From contig NZ_SNYN01000016.1 in the NCBI RefSeq assembly GCF_004363075.1, forward strand, positions 1 to 64,000: a stretch of 64,000 nt of DNA, written 5' to 3'. Source of the stretch: Actinorugispora endophytica. Its GTDB lineage: Bacteria; Actinomycetota; Actinomycetes; Streptosporangiales; Streptosporangiaceae. A program made the position numbers and the translations under genes. Every line of letters starts with the position of its first letter. Position 1 is the first letter of the stretch. The notes beneath the pieces are model-generated. The model was not told the origin of the DNA, did not search any database, and was given only the letters and a program-made list of their open reading frames with translations. Positions 34,393 through 43,877 of the stretch are shown here, one piece after another.

Positions 34393-36582
34393 ATGACCAG
34401 TACTGAGACGAAGACCGGGGACCCCACCGGAGAGCGGAACCCGGAAGCCCCCGTTCTCGAGGTCGAGGACCTGCACGTCACCTTTCCCGGCGTCAACAGG
34501 GCGCCCGACATCCGAGCGGTGCGCGGGGTCAGCTACCGCCTCAACCGCGGAGAGGTCCTGGGCATCGTCGGCGAATCGGGTTCGGGCAAGTCGGTGTCCT
34601 CTCTGGCCGCGATGGGCCTGCTGCCCGAGTACGCGAAGGTCAGCGGCTCGGTCCGGCTGAAGGGCAAGGAGATCCTGGGCCTCGACGACCGCCGGCTCGC
34701 CGAGATCCGGGGCAGGACCATCTCGATGGTCTTCCAGGACCCGCTGTCCGCGCTCACCCCGGTCTACACCGTCGGCGACCAGATCATCGAGGCGGTGCAG
34801 ATCCACAACCCCCAGGTGGGCAGGGCCAAGGCCCGGGAGCGCGCCGTCCGCCTCCTCGAACTCGTCGGCATCCCCAACGCGGCCCAGCGGGCGGGCGCCT
34901 TCCCGCACGAGTTCTCCGGCGGCATGCGCCAGCGCGTCATGATCGCCATGGCGATGGCGAACGACCCCGACGTGATCATCTGCGACGAACCCACCACCGC
35001 CCTGGACGTCACCATCCAGGCCCAGGTCCTGGAACTGCTCAAGACCGCCCAGCGCGAGACCGGCGCGGCCATCGTCATGATCACCCACGACCTCGGAGTC
35101 GTCGCGGGCTTCGTGGACCGCGTCCTGGTCATGTACGCCGGACGCCCGGTCGAGACGGGCACCGTGGACGAGGTGTACCACCGCCCCCGCATGCCCTACA
35201 CGATGGGCCTGCTGGGCGCGGTCCCGAGGCTGGACCTGGCCGAGCACGCGCCGCTGGTGCCCATCAAGGGCAACCCGCCGTCGCTGGCCGAACTGCCGCC
35301 CGGCTGTCCGTTCGCGCCGCGCTGCCCCATCGCGCTGCCGCAGTGCCTGGCGGCCGAGCCGAGCCTGCTGCGGATCGGCGCCCAGCCGGGCCTCGCCGAG
35401 ATCGACGCGGCCCCCGGAGCGGCCGGCGAGAGCGGGGGGCCGGACACGGGAGAGCACCGCGTGGCCTGCATCCGCTCCGGCGAGATCGACACCGAGCAGT
35501 GGACCGGCGCCGACATCTACCCGCTGCCCGAGATCCCCGAGGGTGAGGCGACCCGGATTCCCCGCGAGGAACGGCCCGTGGTACTGGAGGTCCAGGACCT
35601 CGTCAAACACCACCCGCTGATGAAGGGCGCGATCTTCAAGCGCCGCGTCGGCACCGTGTACGCGGTCGACGGGATCAGCTTCGACATCCGCGAGCACGAG
35701 ACCCTCGGCCTGGTGGGCGAGTCCGGCTGCGGCAAGTCCACCACGCTCATGGAGATCCTCAGCCTCGACAAGCCCGCCCGCGGCAAGGTCGTCGTGCTGG
35801 GCAGGGAGTCGGGCACGCTGACCGGGCGCGAGCGCTTCGACATCCGCCGCGACCTGCAGGTGGTCTTCCAGGACCCGATGTCCGCGCTGGACCCGCGCAT
35901 GCCGGTCTTCGAGATCGTCGCGGAGCCGCTGCGCACCCACGGCCGCTCCCGGAAGGAGATCAACCGCCGGGTCCGCGAACTCCTGGACCTGGTCGGCCTG
36001 GACGCCTCGCACGCCGCGCGCTACCCGGCCGAGTTCTCCGGCGGACAGCGCCAGCGCATCGGCATCGCCCGCGCCCTCGCCCTGGAACCCAGGGTGCTGG
36101 TGCTGGACGAACCGGTCTCCGCGCTGGACGTGTCCATCCAGGCGGGCGTGATCAACCTGCTGGAGGAGCTCCAGGCCCGCCTCGGCCTGGCCTACCTGTT
36201 CGTCGCGCACGACCTGTCGGTGGTCCGGCACCTCGCGGACCGGGTCGCCGTGATGTACCTCGGCCGGATCGTGGAGATCGGCGACGTCCGGTCCGTCTAC
36301 ACCGAGCCGGCGCACCCGTACACCCAGGCCCTGCTGTCGGCCATCCCGATCCCCGACCCGGAGAAGGAGCGAGCCCGCGCCCACGTCGTGCTGGAGGGCG
36401 ACCTGCCCAGCCCGGCCAACCCCCCGTCGGGATGCCGCTTCCGCACGCGCTGCCAGAAGTTCCGGGCCCTGACCGGCGAGGACCAGCGGCGCTGCCTCAC
36501 GGAGGAACCCGCGCTCCAGCCCGTGAGCGGCGGTGACCACACGGCCGCATGCCACTACGCGGAGAAGCGCGCCGTCGTCTGA
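34393..36582 (+). CDS. Fused peptide ABC transporter ATPase (DppD-DppF in one protein)
   Basis: 729 residues with two complete ABC modules, usually separate genes. Module 1 (about 20-290): Walker [17 protein letters not shown] signature, [14 protein letters not shown]. It is followed by the Cys-rich oligopeptide-transporter tail ([11 protein letters not shown]). Module 2 (about 395-660): [31 protein letters not shown], and a second Cys-rich tail ([14 protein letters not shown]). Both ATP sites look intact. The two Cys-rich tails may each bind a 4Fe-4S cluster, as reported in DppD. ATG at 34393 follows GGAAGAG. Confidence 0.92.
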   Translation: MTSTETKTGDPTGERNPEAPVLEVEDLHVTFPGVNRAPDIRAVRGVSYRLNRGEVLGIVGESGSGKSVSSLAAMGLLPEYAKVSGSVRLKGKEILGLDDRRLAEIRGRTISMVFQDPLSALTPVYTVGDQIIEAVQIHNPQVGRAKARERAVRLLELVGIPNAAQRAGAFPHEFSGGMRQRVMIAMAMANDPDVIICDEPTTALDVTIQAQVLELLKTAQRETGAAIVMITHDLGVVAGFVDRVLVMYAGRPVETGTVDEVYHRPRMPYTMGLLGAVPRLDLAEHAPLVPIKGNPPSLAELPPGCPFAPRCPIALPQCLAAEPSLLRIGAQPGLAEIDAAPGAAGESGGPDTGEHRVACIRSGEIDTEQWTGADIYPLPEIPEGEATRIPREERPVVLEVQDLVKHHPLMKGAIFKRRVGTVYAVDGISFDIREHETLGLVGESGCGKSTTLMEILSLDKPARGKVVVLGRESGTLTGRERFDIRRDLQVVFQDPMSALDPRMPVFEIVAEPLRTHGRSRKEINRRVRELLDLVGLDASHAARYPAEFSGGQRQRIGIARALALEPRVLVLDEPVSALDVSIQAGVINLLEELQARLGLAYLFVAHDLSVVRHLADRVAVMYLGRIVEIGDVRSVYTEPAHPYTQALLSAIPIPDPEKERARAHVVLEGDLPSPANPPSGCRFRTRCQKFRALTGEDQRRCLTEEPALQPVSGGDHTAACHYAEKRAVV

Positions 36583-36644
36583 CCCCACCCCCACGTCCAG
36601 CCGTGCGCCGCACGGACCTGGTCCATCCCCGAGGAGGAGAGAAC

Positions 36645-38351
36645 ATGCGCATCAGGAGGAGCGCGGCCCTGGCCGCGCCGGTTCTGGCGCTGGCGCTGCT
36701 GGCCGGCGCCTGCGGCGGCGGTGAGGACGGCGGCGACGAGGAAGACGTCCCGACCCTCGCCGACATCGCCAGCAGTGACATGAACCCGCAGGAGCGCGAC
36801 ACGCTCCAGGACGGCGGGACCATGAACTGGGCGGTCAGCGACTTCATCAGCCAGTACATGCTCCACCACACCGACGGCAACCTCGCCGTCAACGTCGACA
36901 TCCTGCAGTCGGTCATGCCGCGCGCGCACAACTTCGACGACGAGGGGATCCCCGTCCCGTACGAGCCGTTCGTGCTGGAGAGCAGCGTCAACGAGGACGG
37001 CTCGGAGGTGGTCTTCACGCTCAACCCCGAGGCCGAGTGGTCCGACGGCGAACCGATCACCTGGGAGGACTACGCCGCGCAGGTCGAGACGCTGTCCGGG
37101 CGGACCGAGGGCGACTTCGGCCACGGCGGGTCGGCGGCCGGCTACCGCGACATCGAGGAGGTCGAGCAGGGCGCCGACGAGTACGAGGTCGTCTTCCACT
37201 TCTCCACCCCCTACGGCGAGTGGCCCGGCCTGTTCGACGTCCTGTACCCGAAGGAGTACATGGAGGACCCGGACGAGTTCAACGAGGGCTACCTGGAGGA
37301 CATCCCGGTCACCGCGGGTCCCTTCGAGGTCGGGGAGATCGACAAGACCGCCCAGCGCGTCACCGTGACCCGCGACGACGACTGGTGGGGCGAGCCGGCC
37401 AAGCTCGACAGCATCACCTTCGCCACGTACGAGATCGACGCGATGGCGGGCGTCTTCGTCAACAAGGAGATCGACGCCTTCTACGTGGGCTACGACGCGC
37501 CCTCCTACGAGCGCGCCCAGGAGCGCGAGGACGCCCGCATCGCCCGCGCGATCGACAACGGCTACCGCTACGTCGAGGTGAACGCCGACCGCGACGCGCT
37601 CTCGGACGTCGACGTCCGGCACGCCGTCATGCTCGGCATCAGCCGCGAGTCCCTGGCCGCCGCCTCCCTCGAGGGCGTGGAGTGGCCCAGCGACCCCACG
37701 GCCAACCGGCTCATCCGCTCCAACCAGCCCGCCTTCCAGGACAACTCCGGGGAGTGGGGGGCGCGCGACCCGGAGCGGGCGGCCGAACTGCTCGACGGCG
37801 CCGGCTGGGTCCTGGAGGAGGGCGCCGAGGTGCGCACCAAGGACGGCGAGGAGCTCGTCCTGGAGTACGTGACCCCCTCGGGCCTGCAGACCACCCTCAA
37901 CGAGGCCGAGATCACCCAGCAGCAGCTGGCCGAGGTCGGCATCAAGGTCGAGATCAACACCGTTCCGTCGAACGACTTCTTCAACGAGTACATCTACAGG
38001 GGCAACTTCGACCTCTCCTCCTTCGTGCAGGTCGGCTCCACCCCGTACGCCGGTGAGAGCTACGAGAACTACGGCGGCCCGTTCGGCGACGGCGAGGAGG
38101 ACTGGGGCAACAACCTCGCCCGCACCTCCACCCCGGAGATCAACGACAAGTACGACGAGCTGATCCAGGAGACCGACCCCGAGCGGTACTACGAGATCGC
38201 CAACGAGATCGACACGCTGCTGTGGGAGAACGCCCAGGGCATCCCCCTCTTCCAGCGCACCGGTATCTGGGCGGTGAACGAGAGGCTCGCCAACTTCGGC
38301 GCCGAGGGCATGTCCTCGGTCGTCTACGAGAACATCGGCTACACCGGGTAG
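36645..38351 (+). CDS. Peptide-type ABC transporter substrate-binding lipoprotein
   Basis: 568-residue SBP_bac_5 protein. The signal ends in the lipobox LLAGAC, followed by an acidic linker (GGGEDGGDEEDV). The body has the family pattern (VFTLNPEAEWSDGEPITWEDY, VTAGPFEVGEID, RHAVMLGISRESL). It delivers peptides or other oligomers to the permeases encoded upstream. ATG at 36645 has a strong GAGGAGGAGA. It is the last gene, 62 bp after the ATPase, with a long terminator hairpin behind it. Confidence 0.9.
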   Translation: MRIRRSAALAAPVLALALLAGACGGGEDGGDEEDVPTLADIASSDMNPQERDTLQDGGTMNWAVSDFISQYMLHHTDGNLAVNVDILQSVMPRAHNFDDEGIPVPYEPFVLESSVNEDGSEVVFTLNPEAEWSDGEPITWEDYAAQVETLSGRTEGDFGHGGSAAGYRDIEEVEQGADEYEVVFHFSTPYGEWPGLFDVLYPKEYMEDPDEFNEGYLEDIPVTAGPFEVGEIDKTAQRVTVTRDDDWWGEPAKLDSITFATYEIDAMAGVFVNKEIDAFYVGYDAPSYERAQEREDARIARAIDNGYRYVEVNADRDALSDVDVRHAVMLGISRESLAAASLEGVEWPSDPTANRLIRSNQPAFQDNSGEWGARDPERAAELLDGAGWVLEEGAEVRTKDGEELVLEYVTPSGLQTTLNEAEITQQQLAEVGIKVEINTVPSNDFFNEYIYRGNFDLSSFVQVGSTPYAGESYENYGGPFGDGEEDWGNNLARTSTPEINDKYDELIQETDPERYYEIANEIDTLLWENAQGIPLFQRTGIWAVNERLANFGAEGMSSVVYENIGYTG

Positions 38352-38380
38352 CACCCGGTCCCACGCGACCGGTCCGAAGC

Positions 38381-38416
38381 GCGCCCCCGCCGGGAACCCC
38401 GTCCCGGCGGGGGCGC
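38381..38416 (+). terminator. Strong hairpin after the peptide ABC operon
   Basis: GCGCCCCCGCCGGGA (38381-38395) pairs perfectly with TCCCGGCGGGGGCGC (38402-38416) around a 6-nt loop. Confidence 0.82.
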
Positions 38417-38438
38417 CGTCCTGTCCGCGGGTCTCTCT

Positions 38439-38500
38439 CGAGGATCTTGACGTTGCCGCCCGGAAACCGTGATTCCAGGGCGATAACGTCAAGGTCATCG
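38439..38500. repeat. Imperfect 22-bp-arm stem-loop (dispersed family)
   Basis: The arm CGAGGATCTTGACGTTGCCG (38439 on) pairs with 38479-38500, which ends AACGTCAAGGTCATCG, with four mismatches. The GATCTTGACGTT core matches the other family copies. Confidence 0.75.
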
Positions 38501-38560
38501 ACAGAAGTACAGCGTTTCACTCCGGATACGCCGATGCTCGGCCGACCCGTCCAAGCCCTG

Positions 38561-38977
38561 TCAACGGCGCGGCGCGGGATCCCGTGCGTCGGTGGTCCGG
38601 CGCAGGGCGCGGACCAGCAGCCACCCGGCCACCGCGCCGACCAGGGAGAGCGCGGCGGGAACCAGGAAGACGCCCCAGTCCGGGGACCCGCCGGCGGCCA
38701 GGACCGCGGCGTCGGCGATGACGGCCGCGAGCGGGCCGCCCAGGACCGCGGCGGCGTTGCGGCCGGTGCGCAGGCGCCACGGGGCGCGGTGCGCCAGCGC
38801 CGCCAGAACGGCGGCCGACAGAGTGCAGACGAAGCCGACGCCGCCGTGCCAGAGCACGGCCCCGCCGAACGAGGACAGCTGCTCGGGGGACGCCGCCTCG
38901 ACGACGACGACCGCTCCCACGGTGTTGAGAACGAACCAGGCGGCGAGGCCGACCAGCCACGAGATGATCAGATCCAT
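38561..38977 (-). CDS. Four-helix membrane protein, hypothetical
   Basis: 138 residues with four hydrophobic segments (about 2-22, 38-62, 75-95, 102-125) and a basic, charged tail (RALRRTTDARDPAPRR). ATG at 38977 has GGAGGAAC just upstream; an in-frame GTG at 38989 is less likely. It follows the pilin-leader protein gene by 12 bp on the same strand, so it could be an immunity or assembly partner. No family recognised. Confidence 0.65.
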   Translation of the reverse strand: MDLIISWLVGLAAWFVLNTVGAVVVVEAASPEQLSSFGGAVLWHGGVGFVCTLSAAVLAALAHRAPWRLRTGRNAAAVLGGPLAAVIADAAVLAAGGSPDWGVFLVPAALSLVGAVAGWLLVRALRRTTDARDPAPRR

Positions 38978-38989
38978 GCGTTCCTCCAC

Positions 38990-40330
38990 TCAGGCACAGG
39001 TGTCGTAGGGCACGTACTCGCGGACGCCGTCGCTCGGGGCGCCCAGATACTCCGCGCCGTTCACGGCCATCGACTCCCCGCCCCAGGTTCCGCCCAGCCC
39101 CAGGCTCACACCGAGCTTGGCCCCGGCGGACACGTCGTAGACGTTGTTCTCGTTGTCGTAGTGGACGCGGGAGGTGCGTCCGTTGTCGAAGAGCCATCGC
39201 TCGAACGGGCTCGGGTCGTCGCCCAGTTCGGTGGGGGCCATCGAGTCCCAGGTCAGCGGGATCACCTGGTCGGCGGCAACCAGGCCGAGCCAGTCCTCGA
39301 CCATGGCCTGCTCCTCGGGGGTCTCCACCGTGACGCTGGTGGTGGTCACCGTGGAGGTCAGGCCCGTTGCCTGGGCCTGGGAGAGGATCAGGCGGGTGAT
39401 GCCGCCGTCCTCGTCCCGGACGACGGACATCGTCCCGGTGCGGCCCGCCGCGGGCCTGCGCTTGTCGACGACCCAGTTGGCGTTGATGTGCGCGGTCCCG
39501 CCGAGTTCGTAGGTGGTGATCGTGCTGCCGTCGCGCGAGTCGCTGGACTGGCCGAGTACGCTCTGCACACCGACCCCGCCCTCGATGAGCAGCTTGGGGT
39601 TGACGCTCCAGCCGTCGATGCCGCCGGTCGACGGCTCGCCCTCCGCCTCGTCGTCGCGGTCCCTGCCCAGCTTGAGCCCCGCCATGGCCTGGGCGCTCAC
39701 ACTGGTCTCGACGGCCCGGCGGGTGATGTCCGGTTCGGGCAGGTCCGGCCCCCAGATCTGCTCGACCCCCCACCCGATGATCGGGCTGACGCTCTTGGTC
39801 AGCTCGATCTTCTGCTGGGTGCGCAGGTCGTCGGCGAACCCCGCGGCCTCCTCCGGGTCGTCGAACACCCAGGTGCTGCCGTTCGGCAGGGACACGCCGC
39901 CGCCCACGCTGATCTCCGCGCCGAGCTGGAAGACCTTCCCCACGTTGACGTTGGCCCCCGCCCCCAGCGACGCCTCCAGCTTGGAGTTGTCCACGAGCGT
40001 CAGCCGGGTCTCCCCGTTGGAGTAGGTCTCGGTGATGAAGGAGAACTCCTCGCCGAGGGTGAGGACCACCTCGACCTGGTAGCCCGACACGTCGGTCAGC
40101 CTGGTCTGCAGGCAGCGCTCGGGTTCGTAGTCCTCGTCGGCGGCGACGTCGTCGGGGTCGGCACCGCAGTCCTCCAGGGCCAGCGCCATGCAGATGGCGC
40201 GTTGGATGCCCTCGGAGACGGGGTTGGGCAGGGCGAGGAGCAGGACCGCCGCCACGACGGCGGAGACAAGGACGACTACGGCGACGTACTCGGTGAGGCT
40301 GCCACCGGCGTCGCCCTGTTGGGGGGCCAT
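38990..40330 (-). CDS. Prepilin-leader protein with large unknown beta-rich domain
   Basis: 446 residues. The N-terminus GDAGGSLTEYVAVVVLVSAV is a Flp/Tad class III leader: Gly-Gly cut site, Glu at +5 then Tyr, and a hydrophobic helix. The mature part is not pilin-sized but a 400-residue acidic domain with many short beta-like segments and repeated Gly patterns (LEASLGAGANVNVG, GGGVSLPNGS, GAKLGVSLGLGGTWGG). Few Cys residues. No toxin, Hint or enzyme motif recognised. It is downstream of a ParA/MinD-like gene and upstream of a membrane protein gene. The ribosome site is weak. Function unknown; export as a pseudopilin-like protein is inferred. Confidence 0.72.
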   Translation of the reverse strand: MAPQQGDAGGSLTEYVAVVVLVSAVVAAVLLLALPNPVSEGIQRAICMALALEDCGADPDDVAADEDYEPERCLQTRLTDVSGYQVEVVLTLGEEFSFITETYSNGETRLTLVDNSKLEASLGAGANVNVGKVFQLGAEISVGGGVSLPNGSTWVFDDPEEAAGFADDLRTQQKIELTKSVSPIIGWGVEQIWGPDLPEPDITRRAVETSVSAQAMAGLKLGRDRDDEAEGEPSTGGIDGWSVNPKLLIEGGVGVQSVLGQSSDSRDGSTITTYELGGTAHINANWVVDKRRPAAGRTGTMSVVRDEDGGITRLILSQAQATGLTSTVTTTSVTVETPEEQAMVEDWLGLVAADQVIPLTWDSMAPTELGDDPSPFERWLFDNGRTSRVHYDNENNVYDVSAGAKLGVSLGLGGTWGGESMAVNGAEYLGAPSDGVREYVPYDTCA

Positions 40331-40412
40331 GCGGTGGACTGTAGAAAAGGTGCGAATCGGGCGAGTAGAAGCTCAGGACCCTATCGGTGGTGGGCCCAGG
40401 GGCCCTGTCGGA

Positions 40413-41426
40413 TCACCGGAAGGCGGAGGCGATCTCGGCGGCCAGTTCGAGGTAGGCCACGTGGGTGCCGGGACGCAGCCGGGCCAGTTCGATGGATGCG
40501 CCCTCCTCCAGATGCGGGTCGTCGGGGACGCGCAGGACCCGGCGGCAGCGGCCGGAGAAGTGGTCCTCCAGCTGGTCGAGGTCGACCCCGGTGCTGCTCC
40601 CCGGGGTCCGGGAGATGACGGCCACGGAGTCCCGGGCGAGGTCGGCGTGCCCGTGCTCCTCCAGCCAGTCGAGGGTGGCGGAGGCGCCGCGGGCCCCGTC
40701 CACCGAGGGAGGGCAGACCAGCACCAGCTGGTCGGACAGGGTCAGGATCGCGTGCATCGCGGGGTGCAGCATGCCGGTGCCGCAGTCGGTGACGCAGATG
40801 GAGTAGAAGCGCTCGACGATCCCCGCGGCCCGGCGGTAGTCCCGGTCGCCGAGGACCCGATGGGCGTCGGGGTCCGCCCCCGAGGCCAGGAACTCCAGCC
40901 GGGACGGCGACTGGCTGGTGTAGCCGCGCACGTCGGAGTAGCGCTCGACGGTGCTCCAGCGGTCGACCAGGTCGCGGACCGTGCGCCGGTTGCGCAGTTC
41001 CGGGGGCAGGCGGTCGGCGAGGGTGCCCCGGTTGGAGTTGGCGTCCACCGCGATGACCCGGTCGCCCCGCTCCTCGGCCAGCACCGACCCGAGACCCACC
41101 GCGGTGGTGGTCTTCCCGGCCCCGCCCTTCATGCTGAGCACCGCGACCCGGTGGTGGCCGCTGACGACGGGAACACGCACCCGCTCCCGGAGCTCCTGGC
41201 GGCGCCGTTCGATCCTGGAGTCACCCGGGTTGATCAGCCCGCCGCTGACCGTGAACACCGCGCGCCGCCACCCTTCGCTGGGCGCCCTGCGCACCGGTCG
41301 CAGCAGCGACTCGGAGGTCAGGTCCGCGGCGGTTCCCGGCCGCGGGGCGTCCACGGGCGGCCGTGGAGCCCCCGGGTAGAGGCTGTCGCCGTCGGACTCG
41401 GGCCGGTGGGGGGAACTGGAGGACAC
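40413..41426 (-). CDS. ParA/MinD-like ATPase
   Basis: 337 residues. A variable Pro-rich N-terminus (about 100 residues) precedes a deviant Walker ATPase: SMKGGAGKTTTAVGLGSVLA (signature Lys and P-loop Lys both present), Walker A-prime VTDCGTG and a late switch region. Such proteins occur near type VII and Tad secretion loci and may position or energise secretion apparatus. It lies 82 bp upstream of the prepilin-leader gene on the same strand and is divergent from the toxin 1 locus. GTG at 41426 with AAAGG upstream. Confidence 0.8.
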   Translation of the reverse strand: MSSSSPHRPESDGDSLYPGAPRPPVDAPRPGTAADLTSESLLRPVRRAPSEGWRRAVFTVSGGLINPGDSRIERRRQELRERVRVPVVSGHHRVAVLSMKGGAGKTTTAVGLGSVLAEERGDRVIAVDANSNRGTLADRLPPELRNRRTVRDLVDRWSTVERYSDVRGYTSQSPSRLEFLASGADPDAHRVLGDRDYRRAAGIVERFYSICVTDCGTGMLHPAMHAILTLSDQLVLVCPPSVDGARGASATLDWLEEHGHADLARDSVAVISRTPGSSTGVDLDQLEDHFSGRCRRVLRVPDDPHLEEGASIELARLRPGTHVAYLELAAEIASAFR

Positions 41427-41686
41427 CGTCGCCTTTCTGCCACCGCGACCGACGGGCCGCGACCAAGGGGAGCGCCGCCCGATCCTACGCGTCCGGGACG
41501 CGAGGGGCACGGACCGGTCGGGCCAGACCCAAAAATAAGCCCACTGGCCGGGAACGGCCACCGGGAACGGATCTCCGTCGCAGGGACCGAAATCCCCGGT
41601 TGCGCACCACAGAGTCACGGTACAGTCACCCAGACCGCCCCCGACCGCCCCCCGACCGCCCCCCGACCGAGCCCCGGAGCCCTCAC

Positions 41687-42055
41687 ATGTACCGGAAGCC
41701 CCCCAAGGACCTCAGGATCGCGCGCGTGCTCCTGTTCGTGGTCGCCGGAATCTCCCTCGCGGTGTTCTGCGTCGGGGCCGCCTTCCTCCCCCTGACCCCT
41801 TCGGTGCTCGCGGAACTGACCTGGATCCTGGTTCCCGGGGTGCTCTCCCTCGTCTTCGGGGTGCGGATTCCCAAGGGTGGCAGGCCGCTGTTCTGGTCGA
41901 TCGTCGTCCTCCAGGCGCTGTTCGTCCTGTTCTCGCTGGGTGAGCTCGGCCAGGGACCGAGGGGGCTGACCCAGATGCTCTTCCCGGTCCTGATCCTGGT
42001 GTTCGTACTGCGCAGACCGTCCCGGGACTTTCTCGGCGGACGCGCCGAGGCGTAG
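41687..42055 (+). CDS. Four-helix membrane protein, stand-alone version of the toxin 2 N-terminal module
   Basis: 122 residues with four hydrophobic helices. It aligns along its length with the first 120 residues of the toxin 2 protein at 44520: LRIARVLLFVVAGIS against LRNARLLMFVSAGIT, WILVPGVLSLVFGVRIPKGGRPLFW against WVALPGVLQLVFALRLPTGGRGLFW, and GPRGLTQMLFPVLILV against MPQGLTQLVIPVLVLI. Here it is a separate gene 145 bp before toxin 1. A role in membrane insertion, leader processing or export of the linked toxin is inferred. Start ATG at 41687; no good ribosome site. Confidence 0.75.
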   Translation: MYRKPPKDLRIARVLLFVVAGISLAVFCVGAAFLPLTPSVLAELTWILVPGVLSLVFGVRIPKGGRPLFWSIVVLQALFVLFSLGELGQGPRGLTQMLFPVLILVFVLRRPSRDFLGGRAEA

Positions 42056-42200
42056 CCGGCGCCCCGGCCCGAATCCCGGGCCCAGCCGGAGTGTCCACTT
42101 CAGGCCATCGGTTTGGGCCCGGAAGCCCTTATACGTTCCGTAGTGACCTGGTTACCTTTATCCGGCTCTGTGTTCCCCCTGATAGGCCGGTGAGTTCTCG

Positions 42201-43871
42201 GTGCTGCGAAGGATCCATGACCCCGAACGGGGCGCGTCGATTCTCGAGTACGCGGCGGTCATGGCCCTGGTGGCGGCCATCGCCGGGGTGCTGTTCGCCA
42301 GCGGTGTCGCGGAGGCGGTCCGGGACGGGGTGAACGACTCGGTCGCCCTGGCGCTGGGGGGTGAAGGCACCCCGGGAGGCGGGGGAGATCCCGGGACGGG
42401 CCGGCCGGAGCCTGGCCGGGAGCGGGGCGGCGGGCAGGGGGAGCCCTCCGGAGAGGAGGAGGGCGAGCCGGCCGGTTCCGAACGGGGAGGCAGGGGCGGC
42501 GACACCCCCAGAGGGACCCCGAAAGGGGTGGCGGACGGCTGGAGCCTCACCGGTGAGCAGGTGGGCGACTACTACGCCGACCTGCTGTGGAACCACCCCA
42601 GGGAAAACCTCGTGGGAACGATCGAGAGCGTCCTCGACCCGCTGGGCACGATGGACGCGATGATGGACGGCGTCGTGGACACCGCCGTGACGATGCGGGA
42701 CGAGTACGCGGAGAACAGGCGGGCGGCTCTGGACCAGCTCCTCTCCGGTGACGTCCTCGGCGGAATCGGCACCTACGTCGGCGGGAGTCTCCGGATCACG
42801 GTCTGGGACAACCCCTACAACGGGCTCGCGATCGCCCGGGGCCTCTGGGGGAGCGCGAGCGAGCACGTCGAGAACGGCGAGTACGGACGGGCCGCCGCGG
42901 ACGTGGCGTCGGAGGTCCTCGGCTGGGTGGGGCCGGGAAGGGTCGGCCGGATCCTCGACATCCTCAAACGCGGCCCGGACGCCCCGAGCGCCCCGGACCG
43001 GCCGGGGAGCCACCCCCAAGCCGGAGCCGACGACCCGCCCGACACCACGGGGAGGGACGAGGAGGGGGCGACGAGAAGCCGGCCCGAGGAGGGCGAGAAT
43101 CCCGGCGTCTCCTGCCCGGTCGGCGCCAACAGCTTCGTCCCGGGCACACTCGTCCTGATGGCCGACGGCGGTTACCGGGCCATCGAGGGCATTGACGCGG
43201 GTGAGCGGGTGTGGGCATTCGACCCGGCCACAGGCGAGGAAGGCCCCCGGGTGGTCACCGACCTGATCACCGGCGGGGGCGCCAAGACCCTCGTCGACAT
43301 CACCGTCGTCGACGACACCGGCGAAGCCGGCACGGTCACCGCCACCGACGAGCACCCGTTCTGGGCGGTGGAGCGGGCCGAGTGGGTCGCCGCCGTCGAC
43401 CTGGAACCAGGAGAGTGGCTGCGCACCTCGGCGGGAACCTGGGCCCAGGTAAGCGCCGTGGAGACGCGAGCAGTCCCCGACCAGCAGGTGCACAACCTCA
43501 CGGTCGAGGACCTGCACACCTACTACGTCGCGGTCGGCGGGGTCGGGGTACTTGTCCACAATGATGGTTGCACTCCCATTCGTGACATCGTTACTGACGA
43601 AAACGGTGGTCTCATCGGTTGGGAGAACAGCAGGGGCGTTCGGGTCGTCACTCCGCAGGAGCTCCAGGATGTTAGGGCGAGGTTGCGTGAGGAGTACGGA
43701 GACCCCACCGTGCGGGAGGTTCCGGGAAAGGGAACGGTTGAGGTCTGGGAAGTCGAAGGAGGGAAGATCAATTACCGGAATTTCAGTAGCTCAGGCGGTT
43801 CGAATGATCCGACTATCGATTTCTCTGGTTTTTCGGATTTAGGGATGAAGAGATTGCATTCCGAGGAGTAG
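42201..43871 (+). CDS. Polymorphic toxin 1: prepilin leader, Hint domain, unknown C-terminal toxin
   Basis: 556 residues. (1) Residues 1-50: leader RRIHDPERG/ASILEYAAV (Gly11, Glu16 at +5) and a hydrophobic helix. (2) 50-110: Gly/Glu/Pro linker. (3) 110-300: helical pre-region (WGSASEHVENGEYGRAA). (4) 311-454: pretoxin Hint domain from SFVPGTLVLMADGGYRAIE through TDEHPFW and HNLTVEDLHTYYVAV to VLVHN, expected to self-cleave. (5) 455-556: toxin tip ending KINYRNFSSSGGSNDPTIDF, family not recognised; size and position suggest a small nuclease-like domain. GC falls sharply after about 43560. GTG at 42201. An immunity-type gene follows 6 bp later. Confidence 0.82.
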   Translation: MLRRIHDPERGASILEYAAVMALVAAIAGVLFASGVAEAVRDGVNDSVALALGGEGTPGGGGDPGTGRPEPGRERGGGQGEPSGEEEGEPAGSERGGRGGDTPRGTPKGVADGWSLTGEQVGDYYADLLWNHPRENLVGTIESVLDPLGTMDAMMDGVVDTAVTMRDEYAENRRAALDQLLSGDVLGGIGTYVGGSLRITVWDNPYNGLAIARGLWGSASEHVENGEYGRAAADVASEVLGWVGPGRVGRILDILKRGPDAPSAPDRPGSHPQAGADDPPDTTGRDEEGATRSRPEEGENPGVSCPVGANSFVPGTLVLMADGGYRAIEGIDAGERVWAFDPATGEEGPRVVTDLITGGGAKTLVDITVVDDTGEAGTVTATDEHPFWAVERAEWVAAVDLEPGEWLRTSAGTWAQVSAVETRAVPDQQVHNLTVEDLHTYYVAVGGVGVLVHNDGCTPIRDIVTDENGGLIGWENSRGVRVVTPQELQDVRARLREEYGDPTVREVPGKGTVEVWEVEGGKINYRNFSSSGGSNDPTIDFSGFSDLGMKRLHSEE

Positions 43872-43877
43872 TCTTAG

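Noticed and set aside
41641..41675. CCCGACCGCC tandem repeats before the 41687 gene as a regulatory array
   Set aside because: Only three to four imperfect copies in GC-rich DNA; no further evidence.
42361..42520. Possible collagen-like or separate protein in the Gly/Glu-rich stretch of toxin 1
   Set aside because: It is in frame with the leader and Hint domain and reads as a flexible linker.
43083..43560. Hint region of toxin 1 as a homing intein
   Set aside because: No homing endonuclease, no host protein split by it, and the MADGG/HNLTV/VLVHN pattern is that of pretoxin Hint domains.
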